A DNA stretch of 47,968 nt from positions 1-47,968 of the forward strand of contig CAIYPF010000007.1 in assembly GCA_903928015.1 (NCBI GenBank), written 5' to 3'. The notes beneath the pieces are model-generated. The model saw only the letters and a program-made list of their open reading frames with translations. It ran no database searches and was not told the origin of the DNA. This document shows positions 30,325 to 39,012 of the stretch, piece by piece (position 1 is the first letter of the stretch; every line of letters begins with the position of its first letter). The translations under genes were made by a program, and so were the position numbers. This DNA is from an uncultured Gammaproteobacteria bacterium. GTDB lineage: Bacteria > Pseudomonadota > Gammaproteobacteria > Pseudomonadales > UBA5518.

Positions 30325-30375
30325 GCGACCCCTTTTTGAATCCACTCCCCTCCGGGGACCTCAGGCAGCAATTCC

Positions 30376-30510
30376 ATGAAGCGGACGTTCCAGCCCAGCA
30401 ATCTCAAGCGCAAGCGCACCCACGGTTTCCGTGCGCGCATGGCAACCCGCAACGGCCGCATCGTCCTTGCGCGTCGCCGTGCCAAGGGACGCAAGCGCCT
30501 CACGGCCTGA
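30376..30510 (+). CDS. rpmH: 50S ribosomal protein L34
   Basis: L34 is a very basic 44-residue protein of the large ribosomal subunit. The reading [20 protein letters not shown], then [20 protein letters not shown] and RLTA, is the full conserved protein. It is the first gene to the right of oriC. It is followed 23 bp later by rnpA, as in nearly all bacteria. Confidence 0.98.
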   Translation: MKRTFQPSNLKRKRTHGFRARMATRNGRIVLARRRAKGRKRLTA

Positions 30511-30533
30511 CAGGGCAGGCCTAGCGCGAATGC

Positions 30534-30932
30534 ATGGGAATTTCACGGTTTCCCAGACAGGCGCGCCTGCTGAAGCCAGCCGAGTTCCGGCTGGTCTTCG
30601 ACAACCCCCCCCTACGATTCTCCGCCGGCGAGATACTTCTTCTCGCCAAGCCGAAGGCATCTGGCGCAGCGCGTCTGGGGGTCGTAGCCCCAAAAAAAGC
30701 CTGCCGGCTTGCCACGGGGAGGAACCGTTTCAAACGACAGGTCCGGGAGTCATACCGTCACCGTCAGCATGTACTGGACCGACTGGACGTCATCATCCTG
30801 GCCCGCAGCGGCATCGCTGATCTGGACAACGAAGGCATCAGGCAGCGGCTCGACACCCTATGGACCCGACTCCTCAAGCGCCTGCCCAAGGTCCTGACAC
30901 CTCCCCAGTCGTCAGAATCCTCCTCGGATTGA
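30534..30932 (+). CDS. rnpA: Ribonuclease P protein component
   Basis: Protein cofactor of RNase P, which trims the 5' ends of tRNA precursors. The 132 residues include FPRQARLLKPAEFRLVF at the N-terminus, LGVVAPKKACRLATGRNRFKRQVRES (the basic RNR-type signature, written in part), and RSGIADLDNEGIRQRLDTLW. The C-terminus is about 15 residues longer than many RnpA proteins and overlaps the start of yidD by 73 bp in another frame. Confidence 0.95.
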   Translation: MGISRFPRQARLLKPAEFRLVFDNPPLRFSAGEILLLAKPKASGAARLGVVAPKKACRLATGRNRFKRQVRESYRHRQHVLDRLDVIILARSGIADLDNEGIRQRLDTLWTRLLKRLPKVLTPPQSSESSSD

Positions 30933-31156
30933 TCGCTTTTTACCGGTACTTGCTCAGCCCCCTCATCGGGCAACACTGCCGCTTCCACCCGACTTGCTCG
31001 CTCTACAGCCGCGAAGCCCTGATCTCCCACGGCGCGATCCGCGGCACCGGCCTCACACTGTGGAGATTGGGACGCTGTCATCCATGGGCGGAGGGCGGTT
31101 ACGATCCCGTCCCGCCGCACAACCCTGAAACCCGCACCACGGACACGCCAGACTGA
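30860..31156 (+). CDS. yidD: Membrane protein insertion efficiency factor YidD
   Basis: Small membrane-associated protein that aids YidC-dependent insertion. The 98-residue frame contains the whole family core: RILLGLIAFYRYLLSPLIG, HCRFHPTCSLYSREAL (conserved Cys/Pro/Thr-Cys-Ser-Tyr) and RLGRCHPWAEGGYDPVP. The ATG at 30860 lies inside rnpA; the first ~15 residues are not conserved, but no better start is seen. The stop overlaps the yidC ATG (TGATG). Confidence 0.92.
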   Translation: MDPTPQAPAQGPDTSPVVRILLGLIAFYRYLLSPLIGQHCRFHPTCSLYSREALISHGAIRGTGLTLWRLGRCHPWAEGGYDPVPPHNPETRTTDTPD

Positions 31157-32883
31157 TGGATATCCAGCGCTACGCACTCCTGATCGCCCTGGCGCTCGTC
31201 GGTTGGATGACGCTTGTCGAGTGGAACACTTTCAGGCTCGAGCACCTTCCCGCCGCTGAAGCACCTGCGGGAATCCAAGGCCAGAGCCCGGCACTGCAGA
31301 GCCCGCCGGCCGCAGACATCAGCGCCCCCGCAGTCGCTCAAACCACCTCCGATTTACCCGAAGCACACGCGCCTGCCGCTGTTGCCCAGCCCGCAGCAAA
31401 AACGCAAAGCGACACGATCAGCGTTGTTACCGACACCCTGCAGCTGGAAATCTCGCTCATCGGCGGCGACATCGTCGGAGCAGCTCTGCCGAAGTTCCAC
31501 GCCGAACTCGGCCGTGAGGACCTCCCTTTCAAGCTGCTGCAGCAGAACACCACACGGAACTACACCGCTCAAAGCGGCCTCGTTGGGCCTGACGGGACCG
31601 ACACGGCGCAGGGGCGACCGCGATTCAGTAGCGCGAAGACTTCGTGGGCCATGGCCGACGGCGAAAACAGCCTCGTAGTCGCATTGGACTACCGAACCGG
31701 AACCGGCGTTGCGATCACCAAGCGCTACACCTTCACGCGCGGCTCATACGTAACCGAACTCGAGTACACCATCGACAACCACAGCGCCAAGCCCTGGCAA
31801 GCAGGACTCTTCGGACAGCTTCGCCGTGACGACAGCCCTGACCCCAGCGCGACCGGTGGCTCCCTGGGCATCAAGCCGTTCGTGGGTTTCGCGAGCCGCA
31901 CCAGCGAAGAGCATTACCTGAAACACAAATTCGACAGCCTCGGAAAAGAACCCTACAGCGCACAAACCACCGGCGGATGGATCGCGCTCGTTCAGCACTA
32001 CTTCGTCAGCGCATGGATTCCCGTGGAATCCCAGACCAACCGCATCGACATGCTGCGAAGCGACTCCGGCTTCAACATCGCCCGCTTCACCAGCCCGAGC
32101 GTAAGCGTTGCTCCCGGAGCATCAGCATCACTCGGCGCCCGTTTTTATGCGGGGCCAAAAGATCAGTACAAACTCTTCAAGATTTCGCCTGGCCTGGACC
32201 TTACGGTCGATTACGGCTGGCTGTGGTGGATCGCGCAGCCGCTCTTCGCCCTCCTGACATTCTTTGCTACCGGCAAGCTCCACGCCTTCGGTTCCGTGAT
32301 CGAGATCGGAAGCGGGGTCGGCAATTGGGGGGCCGCGATCGTCCTCCTCACCCTGCTGGTGAAAGGCGCTTTTTTCCACCTTTCGGCGGCCAGTTACAGA
32401 TCGATGGCCAAGATGCGCAAGCTCCAACCGAAAATGCTGGAACTGCGCGAGCGTCACGGTGACGACAGACAAAAGCTCTCGCAGGAAACGATGGACCTCT
32501 ACCGCCGCGAGAAGGTGAACCCCCTCGGTGGTTGCCTCCCGATCCTGATCCAGATGCCAGTGTTCCTTTCGCTCTACTGGGTGCTGCTCGAAAGCGTCGA
32601 GCTGCGTCAGGCACCGCTCGGCGGCTGGATTCACGATCTGTCTGTAATGGATCCCTACTTCGTGCTCCCGCTCCTGATGGGAGCCTCGATGTTCTATCAG
32701 CAAAAACTCAACCCGCCACCGCCCGATCCCATGCAGGCGAAGGTGATGCAGTTCATGCCGATCATCTTCACTGTGTTCTTCCTGTTTTTCCCGGCCGGTC
32801 TGGTGCTCTACTGGCTCGTGAACAACCTGCTGTCCATCTCTCAGCAGTGGGTCATTACGCGGCAGATCGAGCGCGAAAATTGA
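31156..32883 (+). CDS. yidC: Membrane protein insertase YidC
   Basis: Inserts and folds inner-membrane proteins, alone or with SecYEG; substrates include the ATP synthase c subunit encoded in this window. The 575 residues have an N-terminal helix (RYALLIALALVGWMTLVEWN), a low-complexity Ala/Pro/Gln linker, the large periplasmic domain (about 90-350), and the five-helix insertase core. Core motifs include YRSMAKMRKLQPKMLELRER and NPLGGCLPILIQMPVFLSLY, then FMPIIFTVFFLFFPAGLVLYW. It lies 3 bp before mnmE. Confidence 0.97.
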   Translation: MDIQRYALLIALALVGWMTLVEWNTFRLEHLPAAEAPAGIQGQSPALQSPPAADISAPAVAQTTSDLPEAHAPAAVAQPAAKTQSDTISVVTDTLQLEISLIGGDIVGAALPKFHAELGREDLPFKLLQQNTTRNYTAQSGLVGPDGTDTAQGRPRFSSAKTSWAMADGENSLVVALDYRTGTGVAITKRYTFTRGSYVTELEYTIDNHSAKPWQAGLFGQLRRDDSPDPSATGGSLGIKPFVGFASRTSEEHYLKHKFDSLGKEPYSAQTTGGWIALVQHYFVSAWIPVESQTNRIDMLRSDSGFNIARFTSPSVSVAPGASASLGARFYAGPKDQYKLFKISPGLDLTVDYGWLWWIAQPLFALLTFFATGKLHAFGSVIEIGSGVGNWGAAIVLLTLLVKGAFFHLSAASYRSMAKMRKLQPKMLELRERHGDDRQKLSQETMDLYRREKVNPLGGCLPILIQMPVFLSLYWVLLESVELRQAPLGGWIHDLSVMDPYFVLPLLMGASMFYQQKLNPPPPDPMQAKVMQFMPIIFTVFFLFFPAGLVLYWLVNNLLSISQQWVITRQIEREN

Positions 32884-32886
32884 CCC

Positions 32887-34257
32887 ATGCTCCAGCCATT
32901 CGCGAGCCCGGAGACGATCGCAGCAATCGCGACCGCGCCGGGCCGCGGTGGCATTGGAATCGTCAGGGTTGCAGGGCCTGAAGCGCTACGCATCGCGCAG
33001 GCAGTAACCGGCAAGCAAGCCACTCCGCGTCTCGCATCCTTTGCCTCTTTCCGTGACCACGATGGCGCGATCATCGATTCGGGCATCGTCATACATTTTT
33101 CTGCTCCCTCGAGCTTCACCGGCGATGACGTGGTTGAATTCCAGGGCCACGGTGGGCCTGTAGTTCTGGACATGATCCTCGAGAGGGTTATCTCCCTGGG
33201 TGCGCGCATCGCCCGGCCAGGCGAATTCAGCGAGCGCGCTTACCTGAACGGCAAGATCGACCTCGCGCAAGCCGAGGCGATCGCCGACCTCATAGACAGC
33301 AGCAGCAGAGAAGCCGCAAGAGGCGCCTCACGCAGCCTCCAGGGAGAATTCTCGGATCTGGTGAACGCCCTCGTGGAGGAAGTCACCCGCCTGCGGATTT
33401 TCGTGGAAGCCTGCATCGACTTCCCCGAAGAGGAGATCGACATCCTTGCCGACCCCGACGTGCAACAGCGCATCGAAGACATACTCTCTCGCATCACCCA
33501 CATCGAAAGCGCAGCCAAGACAGGACGCCTGCTCCGCGAGGGCATGAACATACTGCTCGCCGGCAAACCGAACGCGGGCAAATCGAGCCTGCTGAACGCA
33601 CTCTCCGGAAACAACGTCGCAATCGTGAGCGCAATACCAGGCACCACTCGTGACCTGATACGCGAGCGAATCCTGATCGACGGCATGCCTGTACACATCA
33701 CGGATACTGCCGGTCTTCGTGACAGCCCGGACGAGATCGAACGCGAAGGAATCCGACGCGCATTGCAAGAGGCTGAAAACACCGACCTGCTTCTGTTGGT
33801 TGTGGACAGCTCAACGGAAGACGATCCCGAGACCATCCTGCGCGATCACTTCTCAGGCTTCGCCGAGCGAATGCCACCGGTGTGCATCGTCATGAACAAA
33901 TGCGACCTGGGCAAAACCGCAGCAGGTCTTCAAATCATGCCCGGGGCACAGCGCGTAGGAATTTCGGCAATGACCGGCACAGGGATAGATGCCCTGCGCG
34001 AGGTCCTGAGAAACATCGTCGGCTATGCACCAGTAGAAGGCGGGAATTTCAGCGCGAGACGTCGTCATCTGGACGCGTTGACCAGAGCAAGGCAAGCGTT
34101 GCTCACATCCCATGACGTCCTTCTTTCAAGGGCTGGCCCGGAACTGCTGGCCGAGGACCTCCGAGCGGCGCAGCAACACCTTGGAGAGATCACGGGCCAT
34201 CTGAGCTCTGACGAGCTCCTGGGCAAGATCTTCTCGAGTTTCTGCATAGGCAAATAA
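32887..34257 (+). CDS. mnmE: tRNA modification GTPase MnmE
   Basis: With MnmG it forms the cmnm5 modification at U34 of certain tRNAs. The 456 residues have the N-terminal THF-binding domain (IAAIATAPGRGGIGIVRVAG), a helical domain, and an inserted G domain: G1 AGKPNAGKSSLLNAL, G2 TTRD in PGTTRDLIRE, G3 DTAGLRDS and G4 NKCD. It ends FCIGK, with the invariant Cys. An intergenic region of 366 bp separates it from mnmG. Confidence 0.97.
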   Translation: MLQPFASPETIAAIATAPGRGGIGIVRVAGPEALRIAQAVTGKQATPRLASFASFRDHDGAIIDSGIVIHFSAPSSFTGDDVVEFQGHGGPVVLDMILERVISLGARIARPGEFSERAYLNGKIDLAQAEAIADLIDSSSREAARGASRSLQGEFSDLVNALVEEVTRLRIFVEACIDFPEEEIDILADPDVQQRIEDILSRITHIESAAKTGRLLREGMNILLAGKPNAGKSSLLNALSGNNVAIVSAIPGTTRDLIRERILIDGMPVHITDTAGLRDSPDEIEREGIRRALQEAENTDLLLLVVDSSTEDDPETILRDHFSGFAERMPPVCIVMNKCDLGKTAAGLQIMPGAQRVGISAMTGTGIDALREVLRNIVGYAPVEGGNFSARRRHLDALTRARQALLTSHDVLLSRAGPELLAEDLRAAQQHLGEITGHLSSDELLGKIFSSFCIGK

Positions 34258-34623
34258 CCCGTGCACAGCCTGTGCGCTACGCAAGCAACATGCTGTGGAT
34301 CAAATCCGGGTTGGGATGAGCCCCCCGAGAGCACCCCAAACCGTCCACAACTCCTCCCCAACCCATCCATAACATCCCGGCCTGATCCGAACAGACTTTG
34401 GCCTGCGCCAACCCACTGAAGCCAAAAGACAAAACTGCCTTATCAACAGCCCCGGCCTCCCTCTTCAGTAACAACATCCTGGTCTCCTCTCCTTCCCGGG
34501 AAAGACATATTTCTTAATCATTGGAAGATCACAGCGACTCCAACCAAAATTCCCGATGGTTGAATTTTGAACACCGGCGGAATCGGCAGATATACTGCCC
34601 GGCCCTTTTCCGGGAGCAGCAAC
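34258..34623. other. 366-bp non-coding region between mnmE and mnmG with DnaA-box-like 9-mers
   Basis: No gene is visible. It holds TGTGGATCA (34294-34302) and TTATCAACA (34440-34448), each one base from a DnaA box. A CCGTCCACA is near 34344 and a short AT-rich tract ATATTTCTTAATCATT is near 34506. The right end carries the mnmG promoter. In E. coli oriC lies beside mnmG (gidA), and two origin-like fragments have been described in Pseudomonas, so a secondary DnaA-binding region is possible. The main oriC signals at 29789-30375 are stronger. Confidence 0.4.
34567..34596 (+). promoter_or_regulatory. mnmG: mnmG operon promoter
   Basis: TTGAAC (34567-34572) and TATACT (34591-34596), 18 bp apart, form the best sigma-70-type promoter in the window. 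It is followed by the GC-rich discriminator GCCCGGCCC. Transcription would begin at about 34603, 20 nt before the GTG start of mnmG, with GGGAG as ribosome-binding site. Confidence 0.75.
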
Positions 34624-36510
34624 GTGGATTACCCAAAGCGATACGGCGTGATCGTGGTCGGTGGTGGCCATGCCGGCACCGAGGCCGCGTTAGCTGCTGC
34701 CCGCATGGGTGTTCCTACCCTCCTGCTCACGCAGAGCATCGAACAGCTCGGGCAAATGTCCTGCAACCCTGCGATCGGTGGCATCGGCAAAAGTCATCTC
34801 GTGAAGGAAATCGATGCCCTTGGCGGCGCCATGGCCCGAGCGACTGATCGGGCCGGTATACAGTTCCGGGTGCTCAATTCCCGCAAAGGCCCCGCCGTTC
34901 GCGCCACCCGTGCCCAGGCCGATCGTGTGCTCTACCGTGCAGCTGTCCGCCAGATCATCGAACAGCAAGCGGGGCTCGATGTATTCCAGCAACCCGTGAT
35001 CGATCTTCTGGTCGAAGGTGAGCGCGTACTCGGTGTGCGCACCCAGATGGGCCTCGACTTCCGGGCTGAGGCCGTCGTGCTTGCCACTGGCACCTTCCTC
35101 GGTGGGCTGATCCATGTGGGGATGCAGAACTACGGTGGTGGCCGAGCAGGGGACCCTGCAGCCAATGCGCTCGCAGCCCGGCTCCGTGAAATGCCCTTTG
35201 CCGTTGGACGACTGAAGACCGGGACTCCACCCCGGATCGACGCCCGTTCGGTCAACTTCGATGGGCTCGACATCCAGGATGGCGATACACCCCTTCCGGT
35301 CATGAGTTTCATGGGGGAGACATCCGAGCATCCCCGCCAGGTACCGTGTCACATCACCCACACCAACGAGCGCACCCACGAGATCATCCGCGCCTCCCTC
35401 CACCGCTCACCCATGTACGCGGGTGTGATCGAGGGTGTCGGCCCACGCTACTGTCCTTCGGTGGAAGACAAGGTCGTGCGCTTTGCCGACAAGATCTCGC
35501 ATCAGGTATTCATCGAACCCGAGGGACTGGACTCGGTAGAGCTCTATCCCAACGGCATATCCACCAGTCTGCCTTTCGATGTGCAGATAGCGTTGGTCCA
35601 GACGATCAAGGGATTCGAGAACGCGCACATCACGCGTCCCGGCTACGCCATCGAATACGACTTCTTCGATCCCCGTGGCTTGCACCACAGCCTGGAAACA
35701 CGCTTCGTGCAGGGCCTTTTCTTTGCCGGTCAGATCAATGGCACTACCGGCTACGAAGAGGCTGCGGCGCAGGGATTGCTGGCGGGTATCAACGCAGCGC
35801 GTCGTGTACAGGGGCGTCCTGCCTGGCATCCCTTGCGACACGAGGCCTACATCGGCGTGATGGTCGATGACCTCGTCACGCTTGGCACAGCAGAGCCCTA
35901 CCGCATGTTCACCAGCAGGGCAGAGCATCGACTCCTGCTGCGTGAAGACAATGCCGACAGGCGTCTCACGCCTGCCGGACGCGAATTGGGCCTTGTCGAG
36001 GAGCAACGCTGGTCCCGCTTCTGCGCCAAGCAGGAAGGCATCGCTGCCTGCGCTGCAGAGCTTCATGCCCGCTTCGTACACCCCGGCACACCCGAGGCTG
36101 ATGCCATCAGTGCGCATGTGGGCAAGCAGCTTGTACGCGAATACCGTCTGTCCGAACTCCTGAAGCGCCCGGAACTCGACCACGCCACGCTTGCATCGAT
36201 GTGTGATCTTCCTCCTGTGAGCGCAGAGATCGCCGAGCAGGTCGAGATCGAAGCCAAGTACGCGGGATACATCGATCGGCAGTACGAGGAAGTCGACCGC
36301 CTGAAGCGTTACGAGAACACCGTGCTTGCAGGTGACTTCGATTACGCGGGTGTCGACGGCCTGTCGAACGAGGTGCGGCACAAGCTGATATCCGTGCGAC
36401 CCGCCACGCTAGCGCAGGCCGGACGCATCCCCGGCGTGACGCCAGCGGCTGTCTCGCTGCTTCTGATACACCTCAAAAAGCTAGGGCGTCTGGAGCGCCA
36501 GAGCGCGTGA
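34624..36510 (+). CDS. mnmG: tRNA uridine-5-carboxymethylaminomethyl modification enzyme MnmG
   Basis: FAD-dependent partner of MnmE (formerly GidA). The GTG at 34624 is chosen: it has GGGAG upstream, starts [18 protein letters not shown] and gives 628 residues, the normal length; an ATG at 34567 overlaps the promoter. Motifs are the FAD loop [42 protein letters not shown] in part, [14 protein letters not shown] and [20 protein letters not shown], with the C-terminal helical domain that binds MnmE. The stop overlaps the rsmG start as GTGA. Confidence 0.97.
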   Translation: MDYPKRYGVIVVGGGHAGTEAALAAARMGVPTLLLTQSIEQLGQMSCNPAIGGIGKSHLVKEIDALGGAMARATDRAGIQFRVLNSRKGPAVRATRAQADRVLYRAAVRQIIEQQAGLDVFQQPVIDLLVEGERVLGVRTQMGLDFRAEAVVLATGTFLGGLIHVGMQNYGGGRAGDPAANALAARLREMPFAVGRLKTGTPPRIDARSVNFDGLDIQDGDTPLPVMSFMGETSEHPRQVPCHITHTNERTHEIIRASLHRSPMYAGVIEGVGPRYCPSVEDKVVRFADKISHQVFIEPEGLDSVELYPNGISTSLPFDVQIALVQTIKGFENAHITRPGYAIEYDFFDPRGLHHSLETRFVQGLFFAGQINGTTGYEEAAAQGLLAGINAARRVQGRPAWHPLRHEAYIGVMVDDLVTLGTAEPYRMFTSRAEHRLLLREDNADRRLTPAGRELGLVEEQRWSRFCAKQEGIAACAAELHARFVHPGTPEADAISAHVGKQLVREYRLSELLKRPELDHATLASMCDLPPVSAEIAEQVEIEAKYAGYIDRQYEEVDRLKRYENTVLAGDFDYAGVDGLSNEVRHKLISVRPATLAQAGRIPGVTPAAVSLLLIHLKKLGRLERQSA

Positions 36511-37181
36511 TCCAGACGGCGCAAGCGCGCATCGGGGAGTTGCGCATCCCGTTGGTCGAGGGCGTTGCCGCGCTGGGTCTGACGCTGCCTGAAAGCGCCA
36601 TAGACAAACTGCTGCAGTACCTCGACCTGCTGGTCACCTGGAACAGCGCGTACAACCTGAGCGGTATCAGCGATCCGCGGGAAATGCTCGATCGCCACCT
36701 GCTCGACAGCCTGAGCATCCTGCCTTCGATTGACGGGAAGCGCGTGCTGGATATCGGCACCGGTGCGGGTCTTCCGGGACTCCCCCTCGCGGTGTGTCTT
36801 CCCGAGCGCGAGTTCCATCTGCTCGACGGAAACGGCAAAAAAATGCGTTTTCTGTTCCAGGTGAAAACCCAGTTGCGCCTGCCAAACGTCGTGCTTGTGC
36901 ACGGACGCGCGGAAGATGTCGCGGAAGAGCCCTTGTTCGATACCGTGTTGTCCCGTGCGGTGGGCTCGCTTGGCGAGCTGTTGCGTCTCGGCGGCAGATT
37001 GCTTGCGCCCGACGGCCGGTTTCTCGCCATGAAGAGTGCTCCTGCGGATAGTGAGCTAGCCGAAGTGAAGCCGCCCTATACTGTGCTCTCCATAACCGAG
37101 CTGAGCGTTCCTGGCGCCACCACGCCAAGGCACCTCGTGTGTCTCGGCCGCACACCCGGACAGGACGGGACTACCGCGTGA
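36507..37181 (+). CDS. rsmG: 16S rRNA (guanine-527-N7)-methyltransferase RsmG
   Basis: Methylates G527 in the 530 loop of 16S rRNA (formerly GidB). The 224-residue protein starts with GTG overlapping the mnmG stop. Motifs are [21 protein letters not shown] in part, the SAM loop [17 protein letters not shown], and [14 protein letters not shown]. The [10 protein letters not shown] motif follows. Its stop overlaps the GTG of parA, so mnmG, rsmG and parA are linked by short overlaps. Confidence 0.96.
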   Translation: MIQTAQARIGELRIPLVEGVAALGLTLPESAIDKLLQYLDLLVTWNSAYNLSGISDPREMLDRHLLDSLSILPSIDGKRVLDIGTGAGLPGLPLAVCLPEREFHLLDGNGKKMRFLFQVKTQLRLPNVVLVHGRAEDVAEEPLFDTVLSRAVGSLGELLRLGGRLLAPDGRFLAMKSAPADSELAEVKPPYTVLSITELSVPGATTPRHLVCLGRTPGQDGTTA

Positions 37182-37987
37182 CCATCATCTCCATCACCAA
37201 CCAGAAAGGCGGCGTCGGCAAAACCACCAGCTGCGTGAACATTGCTGCATCGCTGGCGGCCAATCGTCAGCGGGTGATGCTGGTAGACCTCGACCCGCAG
37301 GGCAACGCGACCATGGGCTGCGGGGTCGACAAGCACTCGGTCGAGACCTCGATCTACGACGTGCTGATGCACAACGCCCGCGTAGAGGATGTTCGCCAGA
37401 GCGCCGGGCAGGCGGGCTTCGACGTGATACCTGCCAACGCTGACCTCACCGCCGCCGAGGTCGAGCTGGTCACGGCAAGCTCGAAGGAGAGCCGCCTGCG
37501 TTATGCGCTGGCCCGCGTGAAGCACGAATACGACTACATACTCATCGACTGTCCACCCTCGCTCAACATGCTCACCGTGAATGCGCTAGTCGCCTCCGAC
37601 AGCGTCCTCATCCCGGTGCAATGCGAGTACTACGCGCTGGAGGGTCTGTCCTCGCTGCTCAGCACAGTGGGCAGGGTCCAGAAGGTCATGAACCCTGCGC
37701 TTGAGATCGAGGGTCTGCTGCGCACGATGTACGACGCGCGCAACAGCCTCACCAACGAGGTATCGATGCAATTGATCGGGCACTTCGGGGCGCGCGTTTA
37801 CTCCACACTGATACCCCGCAATGTGCGCCTTGCAGAAGCCCCTTCGCACGGCCAGCCCGCGCTTCTCTACGATCCGGCCTCGCGCGGCGCCATCGCCTAT
37901 CTCGCCGCCGCTTCAGAGATGCTCCGTCGTCACGGGCGCAGTCCTGTGGCCCCCATACCCGTTTCCGCCAGCCCGGCCTCCGACTGA
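37178..37987 (+). CDS. parA: Chromosome-partitioning ATPase ParA (Soj)
   Basis: Walker-type ATPase that moves ParB-parS complexes along the nucleoid. The GTG at 37178 overlaps the rsmG stop (GTGA) and gives 269 residues beginning [17 protein letters not shown], the deviant Walker A with signature Lys. Further motifs are LVDLDPQGNATMG, ILIDCPPSLNMLTVNAL and TLIPRNVRLAEAPSHGQP. It lacks the N-terminal HTH of plasmid ParA, so it is the chromosomal Soj type. An ATG at 37139 would lie inside rsmG and is rejected. Confidence 0.97.
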   Translation: MTIISITNQKGGVGKTTSCVNIAASLAANRQRVMLVDLDPQGNATMGCGVDKHSVETSIYDVLMHNARVEDVRQSAGQAGFDVIPANADLTAAEVELVTASSKESRLRYALARVKHEYDYILIDCPPSLNMLTVNALVASDSVLIPVQCEYYALEGLSSLLSTVGRVQKVMNPALEIEGLLRTMYDARNSLTNEVSMQLIGHFGARVYSTLIPRNVRLAEAPSHGQPALLYDPASRGAIAYLAAASEMLRRHGRSPVAPIPVSASPASD

Positions 37988-38017
37988 GCCGTCGCTTCGA
38001 ATTTCCGGAGAACTCAC

Positions 38018-38902
38018 ATGTCGACCAAGAAGCGCGGGCTGGGACGCGGACTCGATGCCCTGATCGGGGCTGCCGGTCTCGGCCGCAGCGAAGACGCCAC
38101 ATCAGGCCAAGGAGTGCCGGCCGCGGCCGCCCCGAGCACCCTGCCGGTCGATCTGCTGCAACGTGGCCGCTACCAGCCTCGCCGGGACTTCAATCCCGAG
38201 TCACTGGAGGAACTCGCCAGCTCCATACGTGCGCAAGGCCTGATCCAGCCCGTCGTTGTGCGGCCCGTGCCCGGGGGTCGCTACGAGATCATCGCTGGCG
38301 AGCGTCGCTGGCGCGCAGCGCAGATGGCCGGCCTGCAGGACATCCCCGCGATCGTGCGGGACGTCCCCGACGAAGCCGCCATCGCCATGGCTCTCATCGA
38401 GAACATCCAGCGTGCGGACCTGAACGCCATCGAGGAGGCTGCAGCCCTGCAGCGCCTGCAGCAGGAGTTCGGCCTGACCCACGAGGGTATTGCCGAGGCG
38501 GTGGGCAAGTCCCGCACCACGGTGACCAACATCATGCGTCTGCTCAGCCTGCCGGCCGATGTGCGTCAGCACCTTGAGCGCAAGGCACTCGAGATGGGAC
38601 ACGGCCGCGCCCTGCTCGGCCTTCCCGCCGAGCAGCAATCCGAGGTAGCCCGCGAGGTCGTTGCCAAGGGCCTCTCGGTCCGCGAGACCGAGGCTCTGGT
38701 GCGTCGCTTGCTGGGCTCCAAGCCGAAGAAACCCCCGCCTCCCGATCAGGGCGCGGACATCAGGCAGCTCGAGCGCGAGCTCTCCGAGACGGTAGGAGCG
38801 GCGGTTTCCATCGAGCACAAACGCGGCGGCAAGGGCCGCCTGATGATCGACTACGCGAGCCTCGAGCAGCTCGATGGCCTGCTCGGTTACTTCCGTCGCT
38901 GA
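38018..38902 (+). CDS. parB: Chromosome-partitioning protein ParB (Spo0J)
   Basis: CTP-dependent clamp that loads at parS and spreads. The 294 residues have the N-terminal MSTKKRGLGRGLDALIG (ParA-interacting), the CTPase/ParB-N domain with VRPVPGGRYEIIAGERRWRAA and ALIENIQRADLNAIEEA, the HTH that reads parS (LTHEGIAEAVGKSRTTVTNI) and a C-terminal dimer domain. Its targets are the two parS sites in recF. It lies 30 bp after parA. Confidence 0.97.
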   Translation: MSTKKRGLGRGLDALIGAAGLGRSEDATSGQGVPAAAAPSTLPVDLLQRGRYQPRRDFNPESLEELASSIRAQGLIQPVVVRPVPGGRYEIIAGERRWRAAQMAGLQDIPAIVRDVPDEAAIAMALIENIQRADLNAIEEAAALQRLQQEFGLTHEGIAEAVGKSRTTVTNIMRLLSLPADVRQHLERKALEMGHGRALLGLPAEQQSEVAREVVAKGLSVRETEALVRRLLGSKPKKPPPPDQGADIRQLERELSETVGAAVSIEHKRGGKGRLMIDYASLEQLDGLLGYFRR

Positions 38903-38919
38903 AACAGGCCGCTGCGCGG

Positions 38920-38949
38920 TTGCCGCGGCCGCAAGCTGCCCCCTATAAT
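38920..38949 (+). promoter_or_regulatory. Candidate atp operon promoter
   Basis: TTGCCG (38920-38925) and a perfect TATAAT (38944-38949), 18 bp apart, lie between parB and atpI. A CCCG-AAAA-CGGG mini-hairpin follows in the leader. The predicted start of transcription is about 38956, which rules out translation starts upstream of it for atpI. Confidence 0.65.
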
Positions 38950-39012
38950 CTGGCCCCGAAAACGGGCTGTGGTTTCGACGTCACGTTCGGCCCATATAAC
39001 AGGATCACTGCA

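Larger units (their letters stand above)
29789..30375. other. oriC: Chromosomal replication origin oriC (dnaA-rpmH intergenic)
   Basis: This 587-bp non-coding stretch separates the divergent dnaA and rpmH genes, the position of oriC in Pseudomonas. DnaA boxes seen: TTGTCCACA (29871-29879), perfect TTATCCACA (29884-29892), TGTGGATAT (30004-30012, opposite strand, one mismatch) and TTGTCCACA (30163-30171). A weaker TTATCCTGT is at 29914. AT-rich tracts that could unwind lie at about 29900-29945 and 30011-30033 (TTTATATAATATGGATAT). Few GATC sites are present, so SeqA/Dam control of the E. coli type is not suggested. Exact borders are unknown. Confidence 0.85.
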
